NCBI GenBank assembly: GCA_951213105.1
Contig: OX578147.1
Span: forward strand, 122,747,867 to 122,811,866
From: Amaurobius ferox
Taxonomy: Eukaryota; Arthropoda; Arachnida; Araneae; Amaurobiidae
Direction of reading: 5' to 3'
DNA length: 64,000 bases
The notes under the pieces: model-generated
Seen by the model: only the letters and a program-made list of their open reading frames with translations
What the model was told of the DNA's origin: nothing
Database searches by the model: none
Program-made: the position numbers and the translations under genes
Shown here: positions 49,160 through 59,000 of the stretch, one piece after another
How positions within the stretch are numbered: the stretch's first letter is position 1
How the letters are laid out: every line of letters begins with the position of its first letter

Positions 49160-49545
49160 ATATGCATTGAAAATATTTTTTTATTATTTATTTAAAAATA
49201 ATGCAAGCCATCGGACAATATCCCAGTAACAGCGTGCAAGATAAAATACAATACAATATATACAGTTTAAAATATAATAAAAATACATTAAAATACAAAC
49301 TATTGACAGCAAATGGTTTTCAAAAACACATGCAAATGCATAAGTATATTAAAATATAAAATATTTACAACAAATGGTTTCTAAAAACCATTTCCGATGC
49401 ATAAAAACCATCAAGATTATTGGGGAATCAGTTGTATAATTTACAAAAATTATTAATCGCACAATAGGAACCAATATTCGTACTAAAATTCCTTTCAGCA
49501 AATAAACTCAAAGTCCTTGTAGAATACTGGGGAACATGAAACCAA
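49160..49545 (-). mobile_element. Insertion into repeat copy A, possibly a LINE 3' end
   Basis: The repeat A family is contiguous across this point in copies B and C, so about 385 bp are inserted here. The insert contains a two-fold repeated aaatggttt-caaaaac segment and, on the minus strand, ends gcttgcattatttttaaata, resembling the A/T-rich tail of a non-LTR retrotransposon. No coding sequence survives, so the class is a guess. Confidence 0.4.
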
Positions 49546-49664
49546 ATGAATTATGGCATGTATGGCGAATAATAAACACGATATGTTACAGAGGTATCTG
49601 TGATTTACATTCTGATTTACATTCGGACATCTATAATTTATATTCTGTTTTTCATTTAGTAGTC

Positions 49665-49875
49665 CTGAACGGTCAAGGGAAGCGTTTCTTCGTCCTCGCT
49701 CGTCTGTCAGGTTGTGAGTTCGAGCCCCACCTGCGGGCATCTGCTCCCACTAAAGAACCGAGGACATATTATGCGACGGCTAAATAGTTCATGATTCTGG
49801 CCGAAGTATAGACGACTAATTGAAAGTATCAACTACCTAGTCATCAACAGATAAATAAATATTTTCCATTTATTG
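49665..49875 (+). mobile_element. tRNA-derived SINE candidate of a second family
   Basis: ggtcaagggaagc at 49671 and a B-box-like GAGTTCGAGCC at 49716-49726 are 45 bp apart, as in a tRNA-derived promoter. The anticodon-arm-like ctcgtctgtcaggtt lies between. A GC-richer body of about 100 bp follows, ending in an A/T-rich tail (agataaataaatatt). It is unrelated to the gggcgcggtag SINE. It is not a functional tRNA: pairing of the acceptor stem is not evident. Confidence 0.6.
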
Positions 49876-49899
49876 AAGTCAGTCGCGGCATCTCCAAAG

Positions 49900-50491
49900 A
49901 AAATTAGCAGTATATGTAAAAATATATTCATCTCAAACTACTACTAATGTAGTGAAACTACAGTCTATTTTGGAGATAAGAACACAAGAAGCGTAACATT
50001 CACTCGTGGACATAAGATCGGCAACTGATATTAGAAAAGCAAAGGTGACTGAAGTGGATAAGGGGGATGATAAGGACGCGAGAAGAAAAATGAAGTTAAA
50101 AATCATGGCCGAAGGAGCGAGAAGTACGACACTATAAATGAACGGCAAAATATCAAAGAAGAAAGTGAGTCTAATAAAAGGATTCAAAGCACTTGTACAG
50201 GTAGTAAAGCTACGAGAACATAAGTATCATATTATGCTAAAACGGCAACTAAGCGGTTTCTGAAGTTACGCTTCGTTCAAACCAGCTTTCTAAACAAATA
50301 CGAAAAATAAGTAGGACAGAAAATTGAAAAGTAACAAATTTTGGAGGCTGAAAAAGTTATCAGCAAATGCTTCAGAAAAAGAAAATAAAAATTTAGTAAA
50401 TAGGTACGAAAAAAGAGGAAAAAGCAAACGGTAATAAAAAGATAGTTTGATTGTGAATGACGTCCAATTCAAAAATGGAGTTAGGAATAAC
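49900..50491 (+). repeat. Unnamed long repeat, copy B, 5' part
   Basis: Aligns with 53490-54150 in copy C. Shared blocks are gagataag-a-aga, aagatcggcaact, attagaa-agcaaa, acaacactataaatgaa, ggattcaa-gcacttgt, aaataagta and aattttggaggct or attttcgaggct. Copy B is then interrupted by about 1.0 kb and resumes at 51512. The minus-strand frames here (49933-50187 and 50290-50493) are not conserved as coding. Confidence 0.8.
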
Positions 50492-51511
50492 AAGAAAGAT
50501 CAATCACGCATAAAGCATTGATTATGAAATACTTTCCAAGTGAAATGCAATTTTATTTAAACATCTATAAAATGAAATACATTCAACGGTGATATTTTTT
50601 AAATTATCACAATACTACAATAATTTATTTTACTTGGAAACTTAAGTATTCATAAAAACAGGCAATGCTATAAAATCGTTTGTTTCTCTATGTAAAATCA
50701 ATGAATATTTCATTCATATCACATATATTTCAGACTCCAGAGCTAAATAATTTAGCGTGAAAAATTTTCATTCTTATACAACTCATCTTACGCATTTACA
50801 ACTCATCTTACTCATCTTACATCTTATAGAACTCATCTTACATCTTATAGAACTCATCTTACAATCACTTGATTTGTTTACTTTGTACGTCCATTAATAT
50901 TAGGTTTCGTTGTAGAAATAATCAAAGTTTGATGATCATTTAAACTGAAAAATATTATAATTGCGTTTGCACAAAATATAGATGCAAAGAAAATACGCAG
51001 AAGTAAAGCGGTTTTAGGACGGATGCAACACTAAATATCAATTTAAAAGATCCTTAAAAATATCGATCAAGATACATCGGAAAAAAAAATGGATGCCATA
51101 TTTCATTTTGCAATGACTCATTTGATCTCTTCATATGTCACATGCGTAAATGTTATTTTAATTTTTATTTGACAACTACCTAACATATTTTGCTGATTTT
51201 TTTATATATATTTTAATGGGATACTTTGAATATTCCCTAAAATTTTCGAAGCAATTTGTAAATTTTTACTTCGCTTAAAAAATACTTGAAAAATTAGGTC
51301 CCATAGGGTTCAACGTATTTCAATTTTTCAACCCGGGTTCAATCCAAAACTAATTTTGGTGATATTATTCATTTACATTCCCATTTGCCCCACAGACCAT
51401 CTCAACAACTTACTGAAATTTTTAAGGTAGTTATCATGCGGACCGACAGACATGCAGACAGACAGAATGAACAAAGTCATAAACACTTTTCAACTATGTT
51501 AGAAGGCGTTA
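50492..51511. mobile_element. About 1.0-kb insertion into repeat copy B
   Basis: Copy C passes directly from the gagttag-like end of the 5' part to atggccttagcttc. In copy B these are separated by about 1.0 kb. The insert holds a tandem repeat (50777-50872) and ends with gcagacagacag-like text and gaaggcgttaa. No open frame or terminal repeat identifies it. Confidence 0.5.
50777..50872. repeat. Short tandem repeat of aactcatcttac
   Basis: Several units of aactcatcttac, with extended forms carrying atcttatag, occur in succession. Confidence 0.85.
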
Positions 51512-52400
51512 AAAATGACCTTAGCTTCTGCAAATTAAGGAAATGATTTGAATCCCCAGAATGCTCTGTTCATTGAGGCAATGCTTTGTATGTACGTTTA
51601 AATAAAAACTAATTGACATTATTGTTTGGAAACTATTATGAGCTTTTCGAAGATATTTGGCATTTTGACTGTTTTTCATAGCAAGTGAAAATCTATCAAA
51701 TAATGTGATTTCTATTAAATGTAGTACTCTTACTTCAATCTGTAACAGCAATAAGCTTGCTTATTTTCAGCAAATTTGAGTTATAAAATAGCTTCCATTT
51801 TGTCATATTGCTTTCACACAGCATTTACATCTGTTAATCTGCAGGAAAGCCATATATTGGACACTTTTTGTTTTAATTTCATAGTAAAATAAATCTGAGT
51901 AGTACAAAACTATCATCCTTGGTGCTTTGCTCTTTCATATTTTAACCTGTACTCAAAAGAACAACATTCTAATTCACATGCAAATTTCGGAATGTTTCAT
52001 AAAATTCCTCAGGGGATTTTGCTATTTTCTCTGAAATTCCATATTCCGAAATATTTCGCGAAAAATTTTACAAACAAATTGTTTTAGATTCTTTCCCGGC
52101 TGAATAGATTTGGTAACTTGCCGAAACTGTTATGATAATTCGATGTGCCAGGATTTGACTTCTCGAATCTAGAAGACGAGTGATATGATGCATCAGAAGC
52201 TAATATAAACGGAGATCTAAAGAAACTAATATAACGAAAATCCTTTCACATACTGAATTTACTCTACTACAAGAAGTTGCTTCGGAACGAAATTTATTCA
52301 TAATGAGATTCAAAATACCGAAGTTCTTAATATGGCTGGAAATTCTGGCATGTATGGTGTATAATAAGCACGATATGTTACAGAAATATTTCTGTCATGT
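51512..52400 (+). repeat. Unnamed long repeat, copy B, 3' part
   Basis: Aligns with 54160-55450 of copy C, beginning accttagcttc and passing through gctttgtatgtacgttta, cttatgag-like, ctatcaaataat and ttattttcagcaaa, then the common 3' blocks listed for copy A, and ending ggcatgtatgg-gtataataa. It lacks the 377-bp insertion found in copy C, so it preserves the pre-insertion site near 51590-51616. Confidence 0.85.
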
Positions 52401-52609
52401 GTGACACGCGAGTAACCATGGTGCATTTATAATTCATATTATATTTACTGTTTATTTGCAGCCATCGTGTGACTTCCAAATACAATTGGAAAAAATCTGA
52501 TGTGGGCAACACATGACTTTCCTTATATAATGCAATGAATTTACTACTTTTACAGTTAAAAAAAATGTTATTCTTATAGTAGATACTTATATTCTTTCCA
52601 AGATATTGA

Positions 52610-52745
52610 ATTTGCTTCAATGAGTCGTCCTTTTCATTGATTTAGAGTCATTTTTATCCATTTGGCGAGATTTTTGTTAATTTGGCAACAATTAAAAATA
52701 TCGCCAAGTTGGCGACATTCTGCCAAATTCGTCGTCAAAATCTCC
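52610..52745 (-). repeat. Dispersed repeat, minus copy of 45345-45480
   Basis: Reverse-complement relative of 45345-45480, with aatgtcgccaacttggcga on the minus strand. Family unknown. Confidence 0.55.
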
Positions 52746-52914
52746 CCAAGCGTTATGGACGTAGAAATAAGTTATTCTTACAGCAAATAAATGACTATTG
52801 GCGTTCAAATACAAAAGTATTACTCAAAGTATCTTTTTTCATGAATGGAACGAGCTAGATCTACGAGAATAATGTCACCCAATTTATCGCATGGTATTAC
52901 ATATGAAAAGTGAA

Positions 52915-53420
52915 CATGTTTCTCAATAGGAAATATATATTTTTTATTTTATATAACTTTTTTATAACTTTTTGAAAAATGTGCAATATCTCGAGAACGG
53001 TTTCTGTTAGCGTTCTAAAATTTATGTCAATCGTTTTCTAATGAAAAATTACATAAGAAATGTCTATTTGCGTAACTTTATTAGCGGTTTTGATTTTTTG
53101 ACGATTTTTTGAAAATTTCACTCGAAAATTTAGGGGGGTTCTGAGCATTTGACTGCGTATAAAAACAGTAGGCTTCCAGGGTTTACGGATTGTGATATTT
53201 GTACTAAATTTCGTTCGAATCGGTTCATTCGTTCGTTAGTTATCGTCTCCACAGACTCTCTCTCACACACACACGCACGCACACATCACTTCAAAAATGT
53301 TTGATTCGTGATCAGTGATGCTTGAAACGTGCTCTCCCGTCGAAAACTCGTATTCGAATTTTTGACCCCGTCACAATACTTTCCTTATACATTATGTATA
53401 TAAGGAAAGTAACATATATA
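52915..53420 (-). repeat. Hairpin-ended dispersed repeat, minus copy
   Basis: On minus it starts with the hairpin tactttccttata and tataaggaaagta (about 53385-53415). It passes through cgagttttcgacggg, agcacgtttcaagc, a gtgcgtgcgtgtgtgtgtga tract, cgaatgaaccgattcgaa, a line on ttttcattagaaaacg, and gaaaccgttctcgagatat. It aligns with 41395-41770 and, in the hairpin and cgagttttcgacgg part, with 56528-58290. It appears non-coding. Confidence 0.75.
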
Positions 53421-53469
53421 TAAAAGTACGTACAGCTCGAACTGCTGACAATGTAATAAAATTAAAACA

Positions 53470-55470
53470 TTTTGTTTAACGCAACATCCAACACAAAATT
53501 AATAGTAGTATCAATCGATTTTGAAGATAAGAAAGAGTATCCCTAGTCAAGACAAATAAGAAGTGCAACCCTTAACCGTCAAAAGAAGATCGGCAACTAT
53601 TATTAGAATAGCAAAAGTTTCAGAAGCGGGAAAAGAGGGGGGAGGAGGTGCTATCTACAAGAGATAAGTTACCATGGTGAATGGAACTAGACGTACAACA
53701 CTATAAATGAATGGTAGAATGTGAAAGAGGTAATTGTGTCCACCAATAGGATTCAATGCACTTGTTCAGGGAGTGAAATTATGAGCATAAGTGGCATAAA
53801 AACCGGTTACTTGCTTTTTATTAAATTAAAAAAGCAACTAACCGGTTTAAAAAGTTACAACTCGTTTAAAACAGCTGTAAAAATAACTTTCTTTAAATAA
53901 ATACGAAAAATAAGTAATAGAAAATTAAGATCTAACAGATTTTCGAGGCTAAAAAAACTAACTTCGTCAGCGAATACATCAGGAAAAGTAAAAATTCAGT
54001 AAGCAGTTAGAAAATTACCGAAAAACAAAAAAGGAAGCAAAATACAAAAATTTAAAGTAGAAGGGAAGAAAGGACAATTATCCTTAATAAGGGTGTTTGA
54101 CTGAGAAAAAATCGAGAAACTCTCAATAAAGATAAATTGAAAAATTGAGTTAGTAAATATGGCCTTAGCTTCCGAAAATTAAAAAAAATTATTAGAAGTC
54201 ACAAGAATGTTCTGTACATTGGATCAATGCTTTGTATGTACGTTTAATTAATACCCCTCACAGCAAAAATCGTCACATGTGTGACAGTGACATTGTAGTC
54301 ACGTGGCACCTGGGTCACAATGTGACATCATATTTGTGACTTCTACGCGACGTTACATATTAGTAATTTTGTAACTTCATTGTGATTATATTCTGTGACG
54401 TTACCACAATTTAATTAACACGTAACACTGTGACGACATTACAATGGCAATTACAATGTGACGTCACAAACAAGTTATTATGCGACGTCACAAACGACCA
54501 TGAAAATGACCAAAATGACTTCGCTGTGACATCCATATGACATTGCCGAGACGTACTGCAACGTCCTGTGACGTCCAAAAACACAGTGTGACGTAAATCT
54601 TACGTCACTGTGAAAAAAAATGCTGTTAGGGACTAATATAGCACTATTATTGCTTGGAAACTTATGAGTTTTTTAAGATATTTAACATTATTACTTTTTT
54701 TCATAGCGAGAGCTTTATTTCATATTTTTCATCTATCAAATAATAAAGCGATTTCTATGAAATACAATACCTTTATCGCAATCGGTAATGGCAATAAGCT
54801 TATTTTCAGCAAACATCATGCGAAAGCTCTAAATTTGGGTTTTTTTCTTTCAAACAGCAACGGATTTTATTAATCTGTAGAGAAGCCATAAGATGGACAC
54901 AATAGATATTTTTTTATTTCATTTCAGAGAAAAATAAATTCTAGTAATATAAAATGACCATCTTGGGTGCCTTCCGTTACATATTTCAAACCGTGCTCAA
55001 AACCAGAGCCATATTCTAATTCACATGTGAATTTCGAAATGCTTCGTGAAATTTCTCAGGAGATTTTGTGATTTCCTCTGAAATTCCATATTCCGAAATA
55101 TTTCGCGAACAATTTGCTTACAAATTGTTCTAAATCCTGTGTCATTCCCCGACTGAAGAGTCTTGGTACCGTGCCAGAACTGTTATGATAATTCGAAATA
55201 CCAAATTTTGACTTCTCGAATCTGGAAGGCGAGTGATGTGATGCAGTAGAAACTAATATAAAAGGAGCTCTAAAAGACCTAATATAACGGGGATCCTTCG
55301 ACATACTGAATTTGCTCTACTACCAGAATCTGCATCGGGACATAATTTATTAATAATGGGAATCAAAATATCCTCGTTCTTAATATGGCTGGAAATTCTG
55401 GCATGTATGGTAGATGATAAACACGGCGTGTTACCGAAATATCTGTCTTATGTAGTATGTGGTCACACAT
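53470..55470 (+). repeat. Unnamed long repeat, copy C, most complete copy
   Basis: This copy contains both the 5' part (as 49900-50491) and the 3' part (as 51512-52400) without the 1.0-kb interruption of copy B, but with a 377-bp insertion at 54255-54631. A small hairpin gcaactaaccggttt/aaaccggtta-cttgc lies near 53793-53845. A minus-strand frame at 55056-55304 shares GISNYHN, SGT, PR and FSRGM/FSQGM with the frame in copy A, although neither has a known domain. Confidence 0.85.
54255..54631. mobile_element. 377-bp inverted-repeat element packed with GTGAC/GTCAC words
   Basis: The ends are inverted repeats: ccct-acagca on the left (54255-54265) and tgctgt-aggg on the right (54621-54631), extending imperfectly through an A run to gtcac/gtgac. 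The interior holds 16 GTGAC or GTCAC words on the plus strand, where fewer than one is expected in 377 bp, including a full TGACGTCA palindrome at 54459-54466. The paralogous copy B (near 51590-51616) lacks the whole block, so it is a genuine insertion. The flanks are taata-like on both sides, but no clean target duplication is readable. It has no coding capacity, so it is nonautonomous. The superfamily is undetermined. Confidence 0.8.
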
Positions 55471-56527
55471 ACACCCGTATTTCATTCTAGCCATGTCCAC
55501 TCGCAGTTCCCGAGGGCGAAACTGGTTGCTCAATGTAACATCTACTTACTTAGTAGAAGTTCTGAATATCAAAAACCGTTTCGAATTTAAGTATAAAATT
55601 GACACATATTTCATAGTTCTGTTAATATTGAAATTGCGATATGTAAAACAAGATTGTATCTCGATCACTGTGTTCTGCCTTATTTTCGATGTTTTCAGAC
55701 ATTTTAGGCTAAAAATCAATGCATTATAGCATTGCTTCGAAATTGTTAGATTTAAGGAATAGCCGGCAAACGATTTCGGTTGTTGAAATGTAACTCGCTT
55801 ACCATAGTTACCATGATAGAATCAATCAGACAACTATAAATCAATTCCTTGATAAAACATAAAAAATCGTCTGCTGTAACTATGAATTAGAATTTCTCAG
55901 GGAAGGTTGATTATACCCGATTACAGCTAAGAAAATTTAGAATTTTTTTTTTCTGCTTGATGTTATAAAAATTAATTTTGCGTATGTATTTGTTCTCAAG
56001 TTAAACCTGGGTGAATTCTGGAGCGAAAAATTCCACACTTTATAAATAATTTTTTGAAAAAATTTACGGCATATTATATTTTTATCATTATTTATAGGTC
56101 ATGTCCCACGTGAGTGCAGAGTTTTGAGTGCAACGTTCAGCAGTTGTTTGAACTGTATAATTCATCCCTTAGTCAGTTAGTCCGACTCAACTGTGTGATA
56201 CAGATTTATATTTCCTGTTTATAGATGTCAGTCGTGTCCTCTCCAAGAACAATTGAGAGTATGTATATAAAAGTTTTAGATGCAGAGATTGGTGACATAG
56301 CATCTGAGTTTTACCAGTTGGAGAGCGTGATGTAATGTAATATGAATTCGCTATGAAAGAGGACGCTCAGTAAAAAAACTTCATTTAAAAGTTTACATCT
56401 CCATTTCAGGGGGAAAATAATGTCTTAACGAAAAGTATAAACTTTATTTTGTTTCTTACTTATAAGTAAATAGCATAGATGGTTGCTTAAAAAGATGCAT
56501 CACCCCGAATAATTCAGCATTTTCATA
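55471..56527. other. AT-rich DNA, nothing recognised
   Basis: The plus-strand frame 55457-55729 lacks motifs and partly overlaps the repeat end. No element boundary or RNA gene is evident. Confidence 0.4.
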
Positions 56528-57282
56528 ATCAATTTTTACTTTCCCTGCAATACATGGTAGTGTATAGGGAAAGTATTGGAATCATGTCGAGAATCGCAAC
56601 TCGAGTTTTCGACGGATCTACACGTTTCAAGACCTCTAGAATACGGAAAAACCATTTTCAGCGTGAAGTCTGTGTGTGTGTCTGTCTGTGCAGATTTTGT
56701 ATCCACTAACTAAAAGACTAATTGCCCGAATTTCATAAAATTTGGTAGGTAAGTCAATTGTGGGCGAGTCTGGAGCTGATTAGTTTTGGGTACGATTCGG
56801 GATAAAAGAACCCGACTTTTTTGCGAAATAGCCCCCAAAAGCTTGTATCCACTCTATCTGTAAAACTAATGGACCGAATTTCACAAAATTTGGTAGATAA
56901 GTCACTTGTGGGTCACCCTGGTGTTGATTAGATTTTGGTAGGATTCAGAAAAAATAATCTGCCTTTTTTGCAAAATAGCCCGCAAAAATCGGCAAAATCT
57001 AATATAAAAAACTACGTATAATCAAATATATCCATTAAATTCTTGTTTAATACGTAATATTTAACGAAGAGAAGAATAGGACCAACCCTATTATACTAGG
57101 ACTAGCCGTTCTCGAGATATTTTAGTTTTTTCGTATTTCCTCTACGCCACCTTTGGAAATAAGTCCAGTTATCAAATGAGAACGAAAATTGAATTAAAAG
57201 TGAATTAAATTTAATTAAAATAAAGAGAACGTCGATATAAGTTTGCAAGGAAAGTCATGTGCTGCCCACATCAGATTTTTAC
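56528..57282 (+). repeat. Hairpin-ended dispersed repeat, plus copy 1
   Basis: It begins with an imperfect hairpin tactttccctg and atagggaaagta. It continues ggaatcatgtcgagaatcgc, cgagttttcgacggatctac, a gtgtgtgtgtctgtctgtg tract, two repeated lines on aaaatttggtag-taagtca and gctgattag, and ctcgagatat, and ends ggaaagtcatgtgctgccca. It is followed immediately by a second copy. No coding frame is preserved. Confidence 0.8.
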
Positions 57283-58290
57283 TTTCCCTGCAATACATAG
57301 TAATGCATAGGGAAAGTATAGGAATCATGTCGAAAATCGCAACTCGAGTTTTCGACGGATCTACACGTTTCAACTCCTCTAGAATACGAAAAAACTATTT
57401 TTAGCGTGACGTCTGTGTGTGTGTCTGTCTGTCTGTGTGTCTGTGCAATGTATGTATCCACTCTAATTCAAAACCTAATATACCGAATTTCATAAAATTT
57501 GGTAGGTAAGTCACTTGGATGTGACCTTGGTGCTGATTAGCTTTTGGTACGATTCGTAAAAACAGAATCCACCTTTTTTTGCGAAATGGCCGGTAAAAAT
57601 TTCATTTGTCCGCTTTAGCTAAAATACTAATTGACTAAATTCCACAAAATTTGGTAGATAAGTTACTTGTTGGATACTCTGCTGCTGATTAGAATTTTGT
57701 ACGATTCGGAAAAGAAGAACCCGCCTTTTCTTACGAAATGGCCGGCAAAAATTTCATCTATCCACTCTAGCTAAAATACTAATTGAAAACCCAGACCGTC
57801 AGACTCATCCAGTGGACTTGAGCATCAGCTAAAATACTATTTGACCAAATTTCTTAAAATTGAACAAACACAAAAATGAGTTATTTGTGGGATACTCTGG
57901 TGCTGATTAGATTTTGGTACGATTCGAAAAAGAACAACCTGCTTTTTTTATAAAATGGCCCACAAAAATAGCCAATACTTGAAAAAAGACTACGTATGTA
58001 CAAATGTATCAATTAAATGCTTGTGTCATACGTAATTTTTGACGAGGAAATGAATAAGAACAACTCTGTTACTCTAGGACTAACTGTTCTCGAGATATTT
58101 GAGATTTTTCTCATTTTTTATGCCGTCTTTGGAAAAATTTCCAATTACAAAAAAAAACAGAAATTGTATTAAAAATGCAAATTTAGTGTTATTTGGTTCA
58201 ATTAAACTCAATCTAATGAATTATTAAAGCAATAAAGAAAATATGAATTTGAGTCTGGAGGGAAAGTCATGTGCTGACCACATCAGATTT
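57283..58290 (+). repeat. Hairpin-ended dispersed repeat, plus copy 2 (adjacent to copy 1)
   Basis: Same order of blocks as 56528-57282, with an extra internal repetition of the aaaatttggta-ataagt and gctgattag lines, plus a 40-bp SINE-tail insertion at 57787-57826. It ends gggaaagtcatgtgctgacc. The minus-strand frame 57279-57461 is a translation of the start of this repeat and not a gene. Confidence 0.8.
57787..57826 (-). mobile_element. 40-bp tail-only SINE insertion with 18-bp target duplication
   Basis: The 18-bp sequence agctaaaatactaattga (57769-57786) is repeated at 57827-57844 with one mismatch. Between them are 40 bp whose minus strand resembles only the tail module of the window's SINE (catg-like, gagtctgacggtctgggt). 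This is the signature of target-primed reverse transcription with extreme 5' truncation. Confidence 0.65.
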
Positions 58291-58640
58291 TTAATACAGC
58301 ATAGCAAACCCAAATATTGCCTTTAATTTCCTGTTTTGATCCTTATATGAAATTTTCAATTGCCATCGCTTTCTGACCATTATTATGGGTCAGTAGACAT
58401 TACTCCATGTCATCTCGAAAATTTAATTATTTTTTAATTATAAAAAACGCTTTATTATTAAATATTTTGTAAAAGAATGTCACATATTTCTCTTTATTAT
58501 TAAATATGAAACAGAAGAATAGCACCACATATCTTTTATTATTCCGGAATGTTTCACATATAGACATCCCTAAAAAAATGTTTGTGCATTACTGCATACC
58601 ATCCTTTTCTATACATTCATCAATATTAAACACTTCATGG
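58291..58640. other. AT-rich DNA, nothing recognised
   Basis: A small duplication around aaatattttgtaaaagaatg/aaatatgaaacagaagaat occurs near 58455-58525. Nothing else is seen. Confidence 0.4.
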
Positions 58641-59000
58641 ATTAATTACTAATAAATGACAAATCTCACAGATCCAATAGTCATTTTATTTTAAAATCAT
58701 CCTACAGACGTAAAAACAATAGCCAAAGTGCTTTCGAACATCTTACATGTTCATCCTCAGTGGCAATCTAGATTGCCACTGAGAATAAACATGTAAGACG
58801 TTCGAAAGCGTTTTGGCTATTGTTTTTACGTCTGTTCGAATATCTTACATGTTCATCCTCAGCGGCAATCTAGATTGCCATTGAGGATGAACATGTAAGA
58901 TGTTCGAAAGCACTTTGGCTATTGCTTTTACGTCTGTAGGATGATTTTAAAATAAAATGACTATTGGATCTGTGAGATTTGTCATTTATTAGTAATTAGT
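58641..59000. mobile_element. 360-bp nested palindrome (foldback element)
   Basis: The arm 58641-58806 is the reverse complement of 58835-59000 with only a handful of mismatches, around a 28-bp loop. Each arm contains its own palindrome centred on caatctagattg (centres near 58769.5 and 58871.5). The loop 58807-58834 is in turn complementary to part of the left arm (cagacgtaaaaacaatagcc). The left inner palindrome 58704-58835 is about 132 bp and complete; the right one is truncated on its inner side. There is no open frame. It could form large cruciforms or a long hairpin RNA. It is probably a nonautonomous foldback transposon. Confidence 0.85.

Noticed and set aside
51333..51345. B-box-like GGGTTCAATCC in the copy B insertion
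   Set aside because: No A box or stem pairing upstream; single motif only.
57279..57461. Minus-strand frame at the start of the hairpin-ended repeat
   Set aside because: It translates the gtctgtctg and hairpin region of a dispersed repeat; the neighbouring copy does not keep it open.
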